A DNA stretch of 64,000 nt from Tenodera sinensis (GCA_030765045.1 CM060963.1:69215117-69279116); one strand, 5' to 3'; numbered from the stretch's first letter, positions 47,415 through 60,018 are shown. Made by a program: numbers and translations. Notes: generated by a model not told the origin, from the sequence alone.

Positions 47415-48293
47415 ACTATTAGGCCTGTATTATATTATCACATTTCTGTGTCACATTATGTGATAAAACGTTTGTTCAGGTGGTGTGAGGTCTCATTTAA
47501 TGACGTTGAGTGAATTACACTATATCAAACCTTTTATCATATATGTTATCACCGTTTTTAAATGGATACCCACAGTTAACAGCATGTGCTGAACCATGAG
47601 TGCAATAATTGTTATTGAGTTAATACTATACAAGAGATGAAAGAAAAAACGCACTTTCTCCTAAATATTGGCAACTCAATCCATTTAATTTCTTCCTGAT
47701 ATCGTTCGCATCCTTCATGCATTTCACTAATGGTTTCTGCTATGATTTTAGATATTTCCATTCCTTTGTTTCTGGTTTTTTAATCTTCATGCTTTGAATT
47801 GTAGAGCATTTCATGTGACTCATAATAGGAAAGAGAAATTTGATGGTAGTCACTCATTAGCCATTAGATATGCCTGTCTGTCATTTTTTTTTTTTTCATT
47901 TATATCATTTATATGCCATATTTTAGCTACATCTAAGGTCACATTGGCGACTTTTTAGCCTTATAACAAATAACAATTGCTCAACAGCACACTCCCTTAC
48001 CGTAGGTTTAATCTTTAGGTTTATTACTTTTGGTTTTTAAATTAAAGTCACATACACATTCACATTCGTGCTTCTATAATTCAAGGGAAATGGTAACAAT
48101 CCTGTCTAATGAAACACTCCCACGCTCCAGGCGGGAACCAAAACCGCAGCTGTGTATTTGAAGGTTAGGATAGAGGTAGTCTGCCATTTTCACTTCTAAT
48201 CAGATATAGATGTGATCCAATGTACTATATTACACTGTAAAATGTTTAATCATATGTATGTGATCACATTTTTGTGACACACAGACCTGATAG
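47415..48293. mobile_element. Possible Harbinger-like element (TIR CTATYAGGYCTGT)
   Basis: CTATTAGGCCTGT at 47415-47427 pairs with ACAGACCTGATAG at 48281-48293, and nearby ATCACATTT / AAATGTGAT text also pairs in part. TTA at 47418-47420 would suit a PIF/Harbinger target, but the right flank reads TGA. The minus strand has a short coding-like piece (ISKIIAETISEMHEGCERYQ) near 47700-47750. Confidence 0.35.
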
Positions 48294-49405
48294 TTAATAT
48301 AGGCCTTGGAGAGGTAGATATGTAAATAACAGAACTGAATTCTGATTAACCGTTCATCTGGCATGACAGCGCTACCCAGCGGGAGAGCATGAAACTAATA
48401 AACTCTGTGATATGCTTCCAGGTTTCGCTAATCAACTGCTCCCTTGTGCCGGGTATTTAAACCAGGTGGAGGCACGGAAGCGCTGACCTCTTGACAAGCC
48501 TGAAAGTAAATTTTCTGGGAGGTCTCGACCAAAATTTTACACCACCACCTAGTATCTAAGAGTAAAGAAATTTTGTCAATATACGATGACATTTGTTGCT
48601 TGCTCGTTGGGCTCGGAATGCTATTACAGCCACCATGCAACTGATATAAATGCCATCGACCTCTGTAATGTGGCTTGTAAGCGGCACTTTCCGTGTCGAC
48701 AATCCTATAGCAAGTACGTGTAGAAGCACCACTGCCACAACTTATATAAGAGAGCCAGTTTGTTTCACATGTACGTGTTGTTTATCTTGACAGTTATTTG
48801 GCGCATGCTCACACCCTCCTACACCGTGGGATTGTCTCTCAGGCATCCAGTCTGACCAATGTGGACCCCAGTGTCGAGATGACTCAGGAATGCATACCGC
48901 TTAGTCATGCCCACCTTGCAGTGTTGTGATCTGACGTAAGGTGACAAACAAATCGTGCAATTTGTTGCTCAGGTTGGTACTGGGTTTCAACATCACCTGG
49001 GGCAGTCCCTGCTCCAAATAAGGATGTCACCTCCAGAAGGTCGCTTTCTTCTCACCAAACTGTACATGAATTCCTCGCCGATGAATCTCTATACAACACA
49101 TATTTTCATGGACAACTTTTCCTTATTCGCTTTCACCATTTCTCCTTGCCGGAGCAATGTCAAATTCCCTCTGAATTAGTAAACAACCGAGTCTGTAGAA
49201 TTGCCGAACTCAGATAAATTTCTTACTGCAAAATCTCTACGTAAGATGCACTTTTATACTCAATGATTCCTTATTTTCTTTCATAATTTCTCCTTTCTGA
49301 TAGCAATGCTGAACTCTTCTTACCAATCACAGTTCGTGTTATTCTTTGAAGCCCTTACGGTCAAGAAGGCATTATGTAAAAGAAAGAAAACAGTTGCATA
49401 TGTTG
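48294..49405. other. Unassigned DNA
   Basis: A tRNA-head-like scrap may lie at 48430-48490 (minus). Otherwise nothing is supported. Confidence 0.3.
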
Positions 49406-49407
49406 CC

Positions 49408-50195
49408 TTTTTACTTTCTCTACTCCGTATGGTAAGTAGGGGAAGTATTGTATCCAACCCTACATTTCGATGTCGAGATTTCGCCAGAAATATATGTTTT
49501 GAGGCCCCTGAATCCAAAACAACGTTTCTAAAAAAAGGTCCGTGTCTGTCCGCCTGTGAACAGCATAACTCAAAAACGAAATGTGGATTAAAAACCAAAT
49601 TTTATATTTAACTTTAATATCTTTCATGAATGCGACACAAAGATTTTGAAGAAAATTCCTCCAACTTAAACTACGTTTACACGGAAAATTTTTCGAACAT
49701 TTTCATTTTCTCTAAAATGGCACTAACGATTTTGATTAAAATGCCACATGTTTATAGTATTTTACGGCAAATGAAATTAATATTTTGAATTTTCTAGCTA
49801 TAACCCACGTGGTCCTGTTTATCCTTGATACAAAATGTAGATCTCGTTAAAATGCATTTTTTGTGGAGTGAACCGTTTCGGAGAGATCCCTTGTTATCTG
49901 TGTGAGGTTTGCATTAATTATAATTTTCTCAAATAGAAGGTCGTTATTCACTTTTTTATATCTTAACCGTGCCAAGAGCACGGAATTTCAAAGCCTTCAT
50001 ATAGCGACCAGCTTTAAAAGATTTGACTTTCGTTTACTGTGTTCTCATGATTCCTTTGCACCTACAAGGAAATAAAAAATAAGATAATTTCTGCAAACGT
50101 TTATCTCAACTAATATGAAGAAGATAGGCGAATAAGAGTAGAGTTATTACAAAAGAGAGAAAGTCATGTGAGTGCAACACATCAGACTTTTCTTT
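49408..50195 (-). mobile_element. H1 element, near full length without microsatellite
   Basis: It starts TACTTTCTCTACTCCGTATG, AGTAGGGGAAGTATTG and ends GAGAGAAAGTCATGTGAGTG, CAACACATCAGAC. At the microsatellite site only GTCCGTGTCTGTCCGCC is present. Confidence 0.92.
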
Positions 50196-51035
50196 CACTA
50201 AAGATATAAAGCACGCTCATAACTTCAGAACAACTTTGTAATAGAACTAGGTGTAGGTTAGAGTTCCGAAGTATAATATACATTGTTTATTTCTTATTTA
50301 TTTATTTATTTATTTATTTTAGTTTACTTCTGTCATATAAAAACATAAATTTGACATGTTTCCTTTTATCCAGGGGTCATCCTTTAAAACTCAGATTAAC
50401 AAGTGAGACCGCGATTATACAAAATGTACTGATACACCCGTTAAAATACCAATGAAGTATTCACCTGTATTTTATTTTTCAAATGTCTCCATGCATTTAT
50501 AGTTTGCTATACGTTATTCTCCCTTAGTCACCTAAGCTAGATGAAGTGATACATTCATTCCCGTAAAACTCAGTATACAAATTTCCGATTAATACTAAAT
50601 TCTATCCATTATCAGACACTTTCGGATTCCATAACTAGATTTTCAATGAAATCTTCCATTAGAAACAAATATTTATTAGGGCAAACAAATAATTCAGTAA
50701 AATATCGAAAATTTGATTATTAGCTCGAATAAAATACACATCTTGAAATTCCTTATAAAAGAGAGAGAAGAGGGAGGGGAGAAAGAAAAGAAAGGAAAAA
50801 GAAAGAAAAAACCTCTGAGCTCTTTTTCATTCTTCAACTTCATATAATTTTGAAATCTTGAAAAACAGACAGAAGTTTAATAATACTTAAAAAGAAACTG
50901 TAAGCTTATAAACATAGAATTTGTGTAACTAAATTATTCCTAGCATTAGGGCTTTATGAAATATTCTAGTTTTCCTATGTTTACATTTTCTTTGTTTAAG
51001 TTGCAGCGTCATATATAATGCGTTATATATATATA
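50196..51035. other. Unassigned DNA
   Basis: It contains a (TTTA)n stretch at 50295-50320 and a purine tract at 50760-50812. No gene. Confidence 0.45.
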
Positions 51036-51041
51036 TATATA

Positions 51042-51077
51042 TTAGCGTCTAACCAACTAAGCCACCCAGACCGACAA
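51042..51077 (-). repeat. SINE-1 head fragment
   Basis: GCGTCTAACCAACTAAGCC, ACCCAGACCGAC is the tRNA-like 5' end of SINE-1 on the minus strand, preceded by an (AT)n tract. Confidence 0.8.
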
Positions 51078-51205
51078 GTTTACTTTCGTATTGTGCATGC
51101 AGCTAAGTTTAACTGCTAAATTTGAAATTATTTGTGTACAACCATTTATCGTTATTAGTATAAAGTGGATGGAAGGATTACTTTATATAGAGTGGTAAAA
51201 TATGT

Positions 51206-51251
51206 TTGCGTGTGTGTGTGAGAGCGTGTGTGTGTGGGTGTGTGTGTGTGG

Positions 51252-51338
<87 letters not shown>
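51206..51338. repeat. (GT)n microsatellite inside H1
   Basis: About 130 bp of GT with GAGAGC and GGGG interruptions near the left end. Confidence 0.97.
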
Positions 51339-51341
<3 letters not shown>

Positions 51342-52040
51342 CTGTGGACAGCATAACTCAAAAACGCAAAGTCAGTTAAAAAACAAAGTTGGTATTTAAG
51401 GTTAATGTCTATCCAGGATGCAACTTTGAAGAAAATTGCTCCACCCTAAACTACCCTTTACATGGAAAATTTTTCGAAAATTTTTATTTTCTCGAGAATG
51501 GTTCTAACGATTCTGATTAAAATGTCATATGTTAAGATATTTTCATGACAAATGAAATTTATATTTTGAATTTTATGACTATGGCACATATAGTCCTGTT
51601 TACTCTGGATGACTTTTGCATAATTGGTAAACGATAAGAGATAGACCAAATCTTACTACACAGAAAGTGTATATCTTGCTAAAACACACAATTTGTTTCA
51701 AAATAAATGTTTTGTGGAGTGTACCATTTCGGAGATACTCCTTGATATTTGTGTGAGTTTTGGAATAATTAATATTTCGTCAAATGAAAGATCGTTATTC
51801 ATTGTTTTTATACTTTAGGCATGCAAAGTGAGCGGAATCTCAAAGTTTTAAAAGATTTGACTATCGTTCAAAGCCCGCTGTATTCTCATATTCCCCTCGA
51901 ACCTACAAGAAAATAAGCAATAAGATAGTTTCTGCAAATGTTTATCTCAACTAACACGAAGAACATAGAGGAATAAGAGTTTGTAAGAATGGTTAGTAGA
52001 AGAGTAGAGAAAGTCATGTGAGTGCAACACATCAGATTTT
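51206..52040 (-). mobile_element. H1 element with long (GT)n, 3' end missing
   Basis: It begins in a (GT)n array (51206-51338), then TCTGTGGACAGCATAACTC, CTACCCTTTACATGGAAA, ATTGGTAAACGATAAGAG and so on to GTAGAGAAAGTCATGTGAG, CAACACATCAGAT. Confidence 0.92.
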
Positions 52041-54780
52041 ATGCACCTAAAATTGTTATCAACAAATATAAATGTATGAAGTATGACGTATGACTCATTT
52101 GAATATTGGTTCTGCATCCTATAAGGCAGATAGCAGAGACCTTAGAGAATCCAAAAAAATTAATTAGACGAGTAGGAAGGTTGTCAGTTTTAGTAGTGTA
52201 AGTTAATGGAATTCAGATACATTTTGTTAATCATTTTTCAGATCTTTCCACGCTCAGTATTTAAACTAAGGCTGCGCTCTAAAACTACACATATATCAGG
52301 TCTCTAGCATATATTTTGTGAAAGTAATTGCACTTTAAAAAAGAACTACATTTTCAGAAAGGCATCAGTAATTCATACACTATACGACTTACAGCAATTT
52401 AACTTGAATATGTTGACACCAATAACAGAATCTAAGAAAGGCACAAGCAGCAATATGAACTTGTACTACAAAGGATACCTAAATTGTTTAGAGAAATAAT
52501 GTCTAGGAAATTGTGACATCTACTGCTATTTATTATTTTCATTGTTACCGTATTACCTTGCGTATCTACGGATGCACATAATGAAACTGGTCGTTATACA
52601 ATCCTTGGGGATTGCCAGCTTGCATAATGGTGCCGTAATAACTCATTTGTCTTTTGTGGAAACTGGTTGTCTCCACATTCGGAATGGCTACTTAATTCAG
52701 TTCATTATAGTATTAATTTCAGTTGACTATCCCACCCTTACTATGTCATACTATTTTTTCCAACAAGGTACTACGAAACGAAGTGTTTCAATCAATTATA
52801 GCTACTTATCCCTCATTTTTGTCACCTCCATAGCATTTGTATCTTTTAACACCTCCCTATCATTTGTTAATTTGTTTCTCATCGTCATTTGTTTTTCACA
52901 TAGATACGCAAAGTTAGCTTCACCAAAACAGCACGACACCAAACAAGACAAAGGCAAACAGAAACAGTATATTGAGGCAATTCGATTAATTAATTTAGCG
53001 GTTCATTAATATTTTTATGGTCGATCGTGCCATAATGTAGCGCCTATACGCCACTGTAATAGACCTTAGTAAATCTATCTTTTCATAACGATACTGCTAT
53101 GCACCAATCAAAGGTGCACCAGTTCATAGCGAAACTAATTCACCAATAAAAAGATTTGCAAGCAGCAATTAACACTTCACGCGCAGCTGGAACACAACTA
53201 TCGATTCCCGTATACGAAATAAATTTACTCTGTAATAATTAGTGTTAATGTTTTAATAACATTCTAATAAATTCAATTTGTCTTTTCGTTTTTGAAAGAA
53301 TACTTATTCATTATATCATTATACTCTCAGCATCATTGTCTGAAGGCCGACATAATAAATGTTGAAGGCACAAGTATCGATTCTCGTACGTACAATCGAA
53401 TAAAAAGTACATTATTAAAATGTCGGCAGTGGCAGTAGCAATAACATGCAGCGTAGAATATTAAAAACATTTTACAAATGTTTTAAACTTAACTAATAGT
53501 CGAGTATATTGCTCGTTTCATAAAATACACTCGCATCTTAATTGCTGTTATTATGCACTTGATCATCAGAGCTAAAGGCGAGATATAAATGGAATAATTA
53601 AAAGAAATACACATCCACAACAACATTCCCACAATTGGATCTTACAGAATGTGTCATATGTCCACTCCTTCAATACTCATGCACACGTTGTCCGCTTAGT
53701 TATTTCCTCCAGCGATCAGAAAAAAAAAAATAATACAGGCGACAGCAGAGGAAATTCTACGAGAGATTCCTTTCCCATTAACAACCAGAAAGGGAAAAGA
53801 AATATTGCACTTGACACTGAAGCCAGCGTTTCGATACAATCCTTTCCTGCTTCTCATGCTGTGCCTACATATTTTCAGATGCTGGCTGTCCAATTGTTCT
53901 GTAGCTTGCATAAGACCAAGGAGAAGGAACGTAGAAACATTAACTCGAAAATGCAAAGTTCATTCTACAAAATGGTCCACCTAAATCTGCTTTCGAAACG
54001 CAACATTTGTACGTTTTATTACATTTCAACTGACTATGCACATTATTAACACATTCGTAAGCAATATTCTAATTTCTAAGGAAACTTTGCCTAAATATTT
54101 TTAAAAAATTACAGAAAAATTCCAAAATTAACTGTTAAAATTTACCACAATATAAAATAAAGCATATCCAATTAATTTTACATGCAAAATCTCACTGAAA
54201 TATATTCCATAATTTTAGCAAAATATTTATTACATTGTCACATATTGAACATATCCATGTTCCGTTATTTTTTGCCTAGAAATATTTCAAAATAAAATGT
54301 TACATACAATGTGCGGAAACAACATTCAAATGTTTGTAATCAACAATATTGAGCCCCTATAAAGGAAAAAAGAAGAATCGCAAACTTTCAAACATCTTCC
54401 GAAAAATAACAATGCAAAATTTAAATATCTTGAAATATTTTTAAAACGCTAAACGGTACGAAAATTCCCATACATTGTGTTTTTAATGATCTCTGCATAT
54501 TTTTTTCTGTCACAATTTTTGTCATATCTTCTGGTTTTCAGGTATAGAAATTACAGCCAGAAAGTAGGCTGTTTACACAAATATCAAGGCTTACTTAAAA
54601 GTTATTTGCCATCTCGAAATGTCAAAGGTATCTCATTTTCATTGTAATGACTAGATTCCTTCCTGAGAAAATACAAATTAGGAATATACTCGTATATCCG
54701 CATAAAGTGTTTGGGCAGCAGAAATGTTGTGTTTGGAAGATAATATTAATCCGGATTTTCCTTTGTTAATTTGTTCTCTC
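52041..54780. other. Unassigned AT-rich DNA, two orphan frames
   Basis: Open frames of 155 codons (52542-53009) and 132 codons (53651-54049) on the plus strand show no domain, no splice context and no coding composition. I do not call them genes. Confidence 0.35.
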
Positions 54781-54784
54781 ACCA

Positions 54785-54868
<84 letters not shown>
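54785..54868. repeat. (CT)n microsatellite
   Basis: About 84 bp of CT with one TTT interruption, lying about 90 bp from the next H1 copy. Confidence 0.97.
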
Positions 54869-54957
54869 ACACAGACAAGGGGGGCTTCTTCAAAGAAAAA
54901 GAAGAAGTAATTTATTCCGGCATTCTCAAAATGAATATTTCAAGAATCTTGACATAT

Positions 54958-55088
54958 TTTTACTTTCTCTGCTGGTAAGTAGGGGAAGTATTGTATTCCA
55001 CCCGAAAATTCGCTGTCGAGATTTTATCGGAAATATATGTTTTGAGACCCCCTGAATCCAAAAAGAAAAGCATTTTTAGAAAAAGGTC

Positions 55089-55187
<99 letters not shown>

Positions 55188-55895
55188 TGTCTGTGGACAG
55201 CATAACACAAAAATGAAAAGTCGGATAAAAATCAAAGTTGGTATTTAAGTTTAATGTCTTTCAAGGATGCGACACGAAGATTTTGAAGAAAATAGCCCCA
55301 CCCTAAACCACCCTTTACATGGAAAATTTTTCGAAAATTTTGATTTTCTTGAAAATGGCGCTAACGATTTTGATTAAAATGTCATATGTTTGAGATATTT
55401 TGATGACAAATGAAACGTATATCTTGAATTATGTGGCTATAGCCCCTGTAGTCGTATTTACTCTGGACGACTTTTGCATAACTGGTAAACCGTTAGAGAT
55501 AGACCAAATCATACTACACAAAAAATGTACATCTTGCTAAAATACACAATTTATGTCTCAATATTCTTGTAGGGTGAACCATTTCGGAGATATTCCTTGT
55601 TATGTGTGTGAGTTTCGGAAAGCTTAAAACTTTCGTGAAATGGAACATAGTTGTTCAATTTTTTATATGTTAAGTGTGCAAAGAGAACGGGATCTCAAAG
55701 CTTTAAAAGATTTGACTATCGCACAAAGCCTATTGTATTCTAATATTTCCCTTGCACCTACAAGGAAATAAGCAATAAGATTATTTTTCAAATGCTTATC
55801 TCAACTAACACGAAGAAGATATAGGAATAAGAGTTTGTAAGAATGGTTAGTACAATAGTAGAGAAGGTCATGTGAGTGCAACACATCAGATATTT
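54958..55895 (-). mobile_element. H1 Helentron-like element, full length with (GT)n
   Basis: The best complete copy. The 3' end reads TTTACTTTCTCTGCTGG, GTAGGGGAAGTATTG. Then come TTTTATCGGAAATATATG, (GT)n at 55091-55187, GTGGACAGCATAACAC, CCACCCTTTACATGGAAA, AACTGGTAAACCGTTAGAG, AACCATTTCGGAGATATTCC and GCACAAAGCCTATTG. The 5' end is TAGAGAAGGTCATGTGAG, CAACACATCAGATA. No ORF. Confidence 0.95.
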
Positions 55896-56431
55896 TGTGT
55901 CGAATACCATAGCTAAGTGGTATAGTGGTTTTAGTCCAGAAGCAGAATTTAGTGAGAATGGTCGAAAAGTATGAATTCTAATTTATTATGTATGTTTTGG
56001 ATGTATATTTTAAAGGCGTTATCCAGTGATGAGCTGCCACACATCTTACAGCCCTATAATAAATGTATAATATAATTTTACTGTGGAAACAAACATGTGT
56101 GCTTATTATTACAAAAGTTCATAAAATGTAATTTTGCTTTAAAACCTTTTATCGCATCTAACCTTAAAGATTACATTTGACTGTTGCGTGTAAATATTTT
56201 AGAACGATATGCCTTAACCGGAGCCATAAACTGATTGAGAAAACCAGATATATCAGAGATCAATGTTACGTTGTGCGATAAATTGTCAAAGAAAAGTATC
56301 TTAGGAGCACAATTCCTTGAAGGCGCTTCTTAGATCTGCAATGAAGGATGAATAAATATAAGGGAACTAGTGAAATATGGACGTTTAAAAACAAAAAGGG
56401 GATTTAGAAAGAGTTCAATCCTAACTTCTGA
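55896..56431. other. Unassigned AT-rich DNA
   Basis: No supported gene or family. Confidence 0.4.
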
Positions 56432-56683
56432 CTACTTCCAGGATTTTGAAGACACTGAGAAGGCAAATTGTGGCGTAACAATTGGCAATGACCTTATTTG
56501 TTTACTTAGAATGGACGCAATACGACCACCTGTCGAGAAGAAGCTCGCAGTCATCTTGAACATGTTCTTACCTTCACCGGGGTGAGAGATAGCTTCATTT
56601 GGGAAGACCCACATTGGCTACTGCCTCTTTGATACTGGATCGTGCTGGTAAATCCAGCTTTCGTCACTATGTGGATAGACCAT
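56432..56683 (-). pseudogene. Mariner-like transposase fragment
   Basis: The minus strand reads HSDESWIYQHDPVSKRQ, stop, PMWVFPNEA, then NMFKMTASFFSTGGRIASI. DE-S/K-W-I/V-Y-x-x-DP...K.M...FF...G is the block around the first catalytic Asp of mariner/Tc1 transposases. An in-frame TAG at 56619-56621 and the lack of the later HDNA and YSPDLAP blocks show it is a dead fragment. Confidence 0.65.
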
Positions 56684-57249
56684 TGCTTAAACCATTACCT
56701 TGCATTATTTTATTCTTGATGGTTTTTGTTATTCTGTGACTCTGTTTCCCTGTGGCAACAAACCTTTCTCAAATGAACCTTTCTCCTTAGTAGCAAGATG
56801 TAGCACAGTGATTCCCAATCTTATGCGAAAGAGGGGAAGGCGCATTTGCCTCCACCGACTTTTCGCCAAGGTATGATGCATTTATGGGACTCATACATTT
56901 ACAAACCTCTCTAATGCTTGGTTACCTGAGTGAGTCATGGGAAAATATTTCATGCAAAAACTAAGGAGATGGGATAGAGCGATAAGGTAACATCGTGAGA
57001 ATATAAGAGACAAGGTTGGGCATTGCTGTTGCAGCATTACAATCTCTACCTAAACGATGGGTCATATATGACTACTGTTGTTTACTCAGTCTATATTCTA
57101 CAAACTAGTCAGATTTTTGTATCTAATGAGCAGAGATCGGAGCGCTATTTAATTGGCCCAGGCATCCTGGTTATTCAGGACAAGTTTGTAATAATTGTAA
57201 ATACCATAGTAGGTAAAAATTTCAAGTTATCTCGATTTTAGAACATCAG

Positions 57250-57475
57250 CAAACATTTGTAAGTTGTAAGTGAACACCTAACCCATAATTAATATGCACC
57301 AATTAATATAAAAAATATAATCCCAGGCAGGCAAATAACAACAGAGAAACTAATGGAACTAATTCTGCAAATCTTTATCTCCATAACATAAAGCAGGCAA
57401 AATATGAGGCATTGTAAAAGTTGTGGAATCTGTACAAAAATAAACAGTGGGTAGAGAAAGTCCTGTGAATGTAGA
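57250..57475 (-). repeat. H1 family fragment, diverged
   Basis: TCTGCAAATCTTTATCTCC, then GGGTAGAGAAAGTCCTGTG, matches the 5' end of H1 in reverse. Confidence 0.5.
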
Positions 57476-57576
57476 ATGAGCTGCTGGTTTTATAACACAA
57501 AAATAAAGTTGTATCGTTGCGCAATTCTTATTCGCGATGTAAGAATGTCGGGAAGAATTCTGTTTTAGCGTATGTT

Positions 57577-57780
57577 CCTTCGTGGTCTAGATGTGTTAGA
57601 CTGTGGTTACCAATGTCGCAAGTTCAAAAAGAAGAGCGATATTTCTTTCTCCTCCCCCTTTTTTCTACCGCAAAAATCCTTAGCATGGCTTTCGTTGAAA
57701 GGAAAGTAAAGCCGATGATCCGGTGTTGTAGATTTACGACACTAAAAGAACCTCAAGCCTGAACAGAGGCCTCTGAATAA
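57577..57780 (+). repeat. tRNA-headed SINE (family SINE-2)
   Basis: CCTTCGTGGTCTAGATGTGT carries box A, and box B is decayed (CAAGTTCAAAAAG). The body, with GAAAGGAAAGTAAAGCCGAT, CCGGTGTTGTAGATTTACG and AAAAGAACCTCAAGCC, matches 22017-22215. Confidence 0.8.
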
Positions 57781-58197
57781 AATGATTTTGAGCGTAGGTA
57801 TTCTCTAGCTGCAATTTTAAAAGTATTGAAATTGCCAACTTTTCCCTTAAGGTCATTAGTAGGCTCCGGTCCGCGTTGCAAACGACATTACGTTGGGAGA
57901 TAGTTTAGTATATTCGCTTAAACTTCGTGCTTGTTAACAGAGGATGTAGGAAAGGCAGAGTGACTCACCGCTACACTAACCTGTCTGTAAGGAGGCATGA
58001 TTGTACCGCCTCTACCCAATATGTGCTACGTCACAAAACCTCCCTAACATAACTTAAACGTGACCACAGGCAAACGGGGCCGAAGCCTAATCATTAGGAA
58101 CAGCATTAAATATTTTTTATGGTTTCATAATATACGCCTTTCTGAAAGCAAGAAAATTTTGTGATTATATATATAAAATAAAATGAATGTTGGTACA
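57781..58197. other. Unassigned DNA
   Basis: No supported feature. Confidence 0.4.
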
Positions 58198-58529
58198 GCC
58201 ATGGAGAAATTATTGAGCGCACTAGGAGAGCAGAACATTAGTCCGACGTCGTGTTGCAGCGCGATTTACATAAGTCGATATTTCCAACATGCAGCCCGAG
58301 TTTATTGATAATTTGTTCCATATGTTATCACCTATTGGAGACACAAACAGACAGTTGCTACACCGTCCCTTTCTTTATCAGGATAAAATAGTAATGCGCG
58401 TAGTGATTCAAGACACATAAATTCAGGCTGCATGTTGGAAATATCGATTTGTGTAAACTATGCTGCAACACGACGTGGAACTTAGAAATATTCTGCTCTC
58501 CTAATGTGCTCAATCATTTTTTCCACGGC
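58198..58529. mobile_element. Foldback/MITE element with ~100-bp inverted arms
   Basis: The left arm is GCCATGGAGAAATTATTGAG, then AGGAGAGCAGAACATT, CGTCGTGTTGCAGC and TCGATATTTCCAACATGCAG. It recurs in reverse complement at the right: GCCGTGGAAAAAATGATTGAG, AGGAGAGCAGAATATT, CGTCGTGTTGCAGC, TCGATATTTCCAACATGCAG. The loop is about 130 bp. No ORF and no clear target duplication. Confidence 0.9.
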
Positions 58530-58662
58530 TTATTGTGAAGTTGATAAAGTACAACACCGGTTGACCAATCACCATAAAAATTGGCACATCTAAGTGTTTT
58601 TCATTAAGAAGATTTTTATGTTATCTATTTTACTATACAACATTTTATATTCACATGTTTTT

Positions 58663-58925
58663 CTACCCACTTTTAGGTTACGTAACACATTCACATATTC
58701 TGCTCTACTCACTGTTCAGCATGTAATTCATACAATTTTCTGTATGTTTGAAATACAAATTCAACGTATTATATGCCTATGATTTTCTCTACTCGCTTTT
58801 CTTTTACGCAACACAGTCACGTTTTCTGTCTCTTCTACAACAATTCATACAATTTTCTGTATGATTGAAATATAAATGTAACATATTGAATTCACAGGAC
58901 TTTCTTTACTCGCTTTTTCCCTGTA
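58663..58925. repeat. Tandem repeat, period about 120-126 bp, 2.1 copies
   Basis: The units begin at about 58663, 58789 and 58907 (CTACCCACTTTT / CTACTCGCTTTT / TTACTCGCTTTT) and share AATTCATACAATTTTCTGTA and a following TTGAAATA.AAAT. The third unit is cut short. Confidence 0.8.
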
Positions 58926-59386
58926 GTATTTGCAGTTGTTCAACAGTACTTTTGCATATTGTCTTTCCGGTGTTTTTTATTTATTTATACATATTTTTGT
59001 TCTTTATAGTATCATAAGCGTTTCAATTAACTCTTTGTTTAAGTGTATTAAGTAATTTTTACTGTCTCCAAACAAATATGGACAAGTGCAACATAAGTCT
59101 ATAAGCTATAGACACAAATCGTCAAACCACGGACAACGCTAGTTAATAATAGTAATAAAATCTGAACCATAGCAACATTCAAAACTTAGGTTCGTTCAAG
59201 CTTGCACTAAATACGTGAGCCCATTTCTTTCAGTCACATCGTGGCTGCTAGACAAAGCAGGCTCTCACTTCCAGCAACCTCCTGACCTTTCTCAAGGACC
59301 AGCAAAGACCACCCATACTGAAAAACAATTAGGTAAATGCTAACCCGGTCAGTGGTGGCATCTACAAAAGACGCAACATACATATA
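58926..59386. other. Unassigned DNA
   Basis: No supported feature. Confidence 0.4.
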
Positions 59387-60018
59387 GAAAATCTGATGTG
59401 TTGCACTCATATGACTTTCTCTACTCTTGTACTAACTATTCCTACAAACTATTATTTCTCTATCTTCTTCATGTTCTTCGTGAGATAAACATTTGCAGAA
59501 ATTATCTTATTCATAATTTTCTTGTAGGTGCAAGATGCTTTGAGCGATAGTAAAATGTTTTAAAACTGGTCGCTGTATGAAGGCATTTAAATTCCCTTCT
59601 CTTTACTGGCCAAGAGATAAAAAAGTAAATAACAACCTTCCATCTGAGAGGTGTATAAATATTTTAAAATTCACGCAAATAACAAGGAATATCTCCGAAA
59701 TGGTTCACTCGACAAAAGAGAGAATTTGGGCATAAATTGTGTGTTATAACAAGAACTACATGTTTTGTGTAATAATCTCTTGCGCCTATCTCTTACGCCT
59801 TACCAGTTATGCAAAAGCCATCAAAGATAAACAAATAGGACGACGTAGTCTATAGCCAGAAAATTCAAAATATACATTTCATTTGCCACAAAAATATCAT
59901 AAATATATGGTATTTTAATGAAAATGTTAGAGTCGTTTTGGAGAAAATCAAAATCATAATTTTTGGGTCGAATACGATTCTTCACCTACTTACTATGCAT
60001 AGAAGAGAAAGTAATAGA
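59387..60018 (+). mobile_element. H1 element with internal deletion
   Basis: It runs from ATCTGATGTGTTGCACTCAT to the hairpin end CACCTACTTACTATGCATAG, AAGAGAAAGTA. The segment from TTCCATGTAAAGGG through the microsatellite is missing: AAAATCAAAATC joins directly to ATAATTTTTGGGTCGAATAC. Confidence 0.9.

Noticed and set aside
48430..48490. Another tRNA-headed SINE; also 45560-45640
   Set aside because: A box B-like stretch is present, but no convincing box A, tail or sister copy was found.
52542..53009. 155-codon hydrophobic frame as a possible membrane protein gene
   Set aside because: No recognisable family, AT-driven composition, no promoter or splice context, and no supporting paralogue in the window.
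53651..54049. 132-codon frame as a possible gene
   Set aside because: Low-complexity mixed composition, no domain, no splice sites tying it to other exons.
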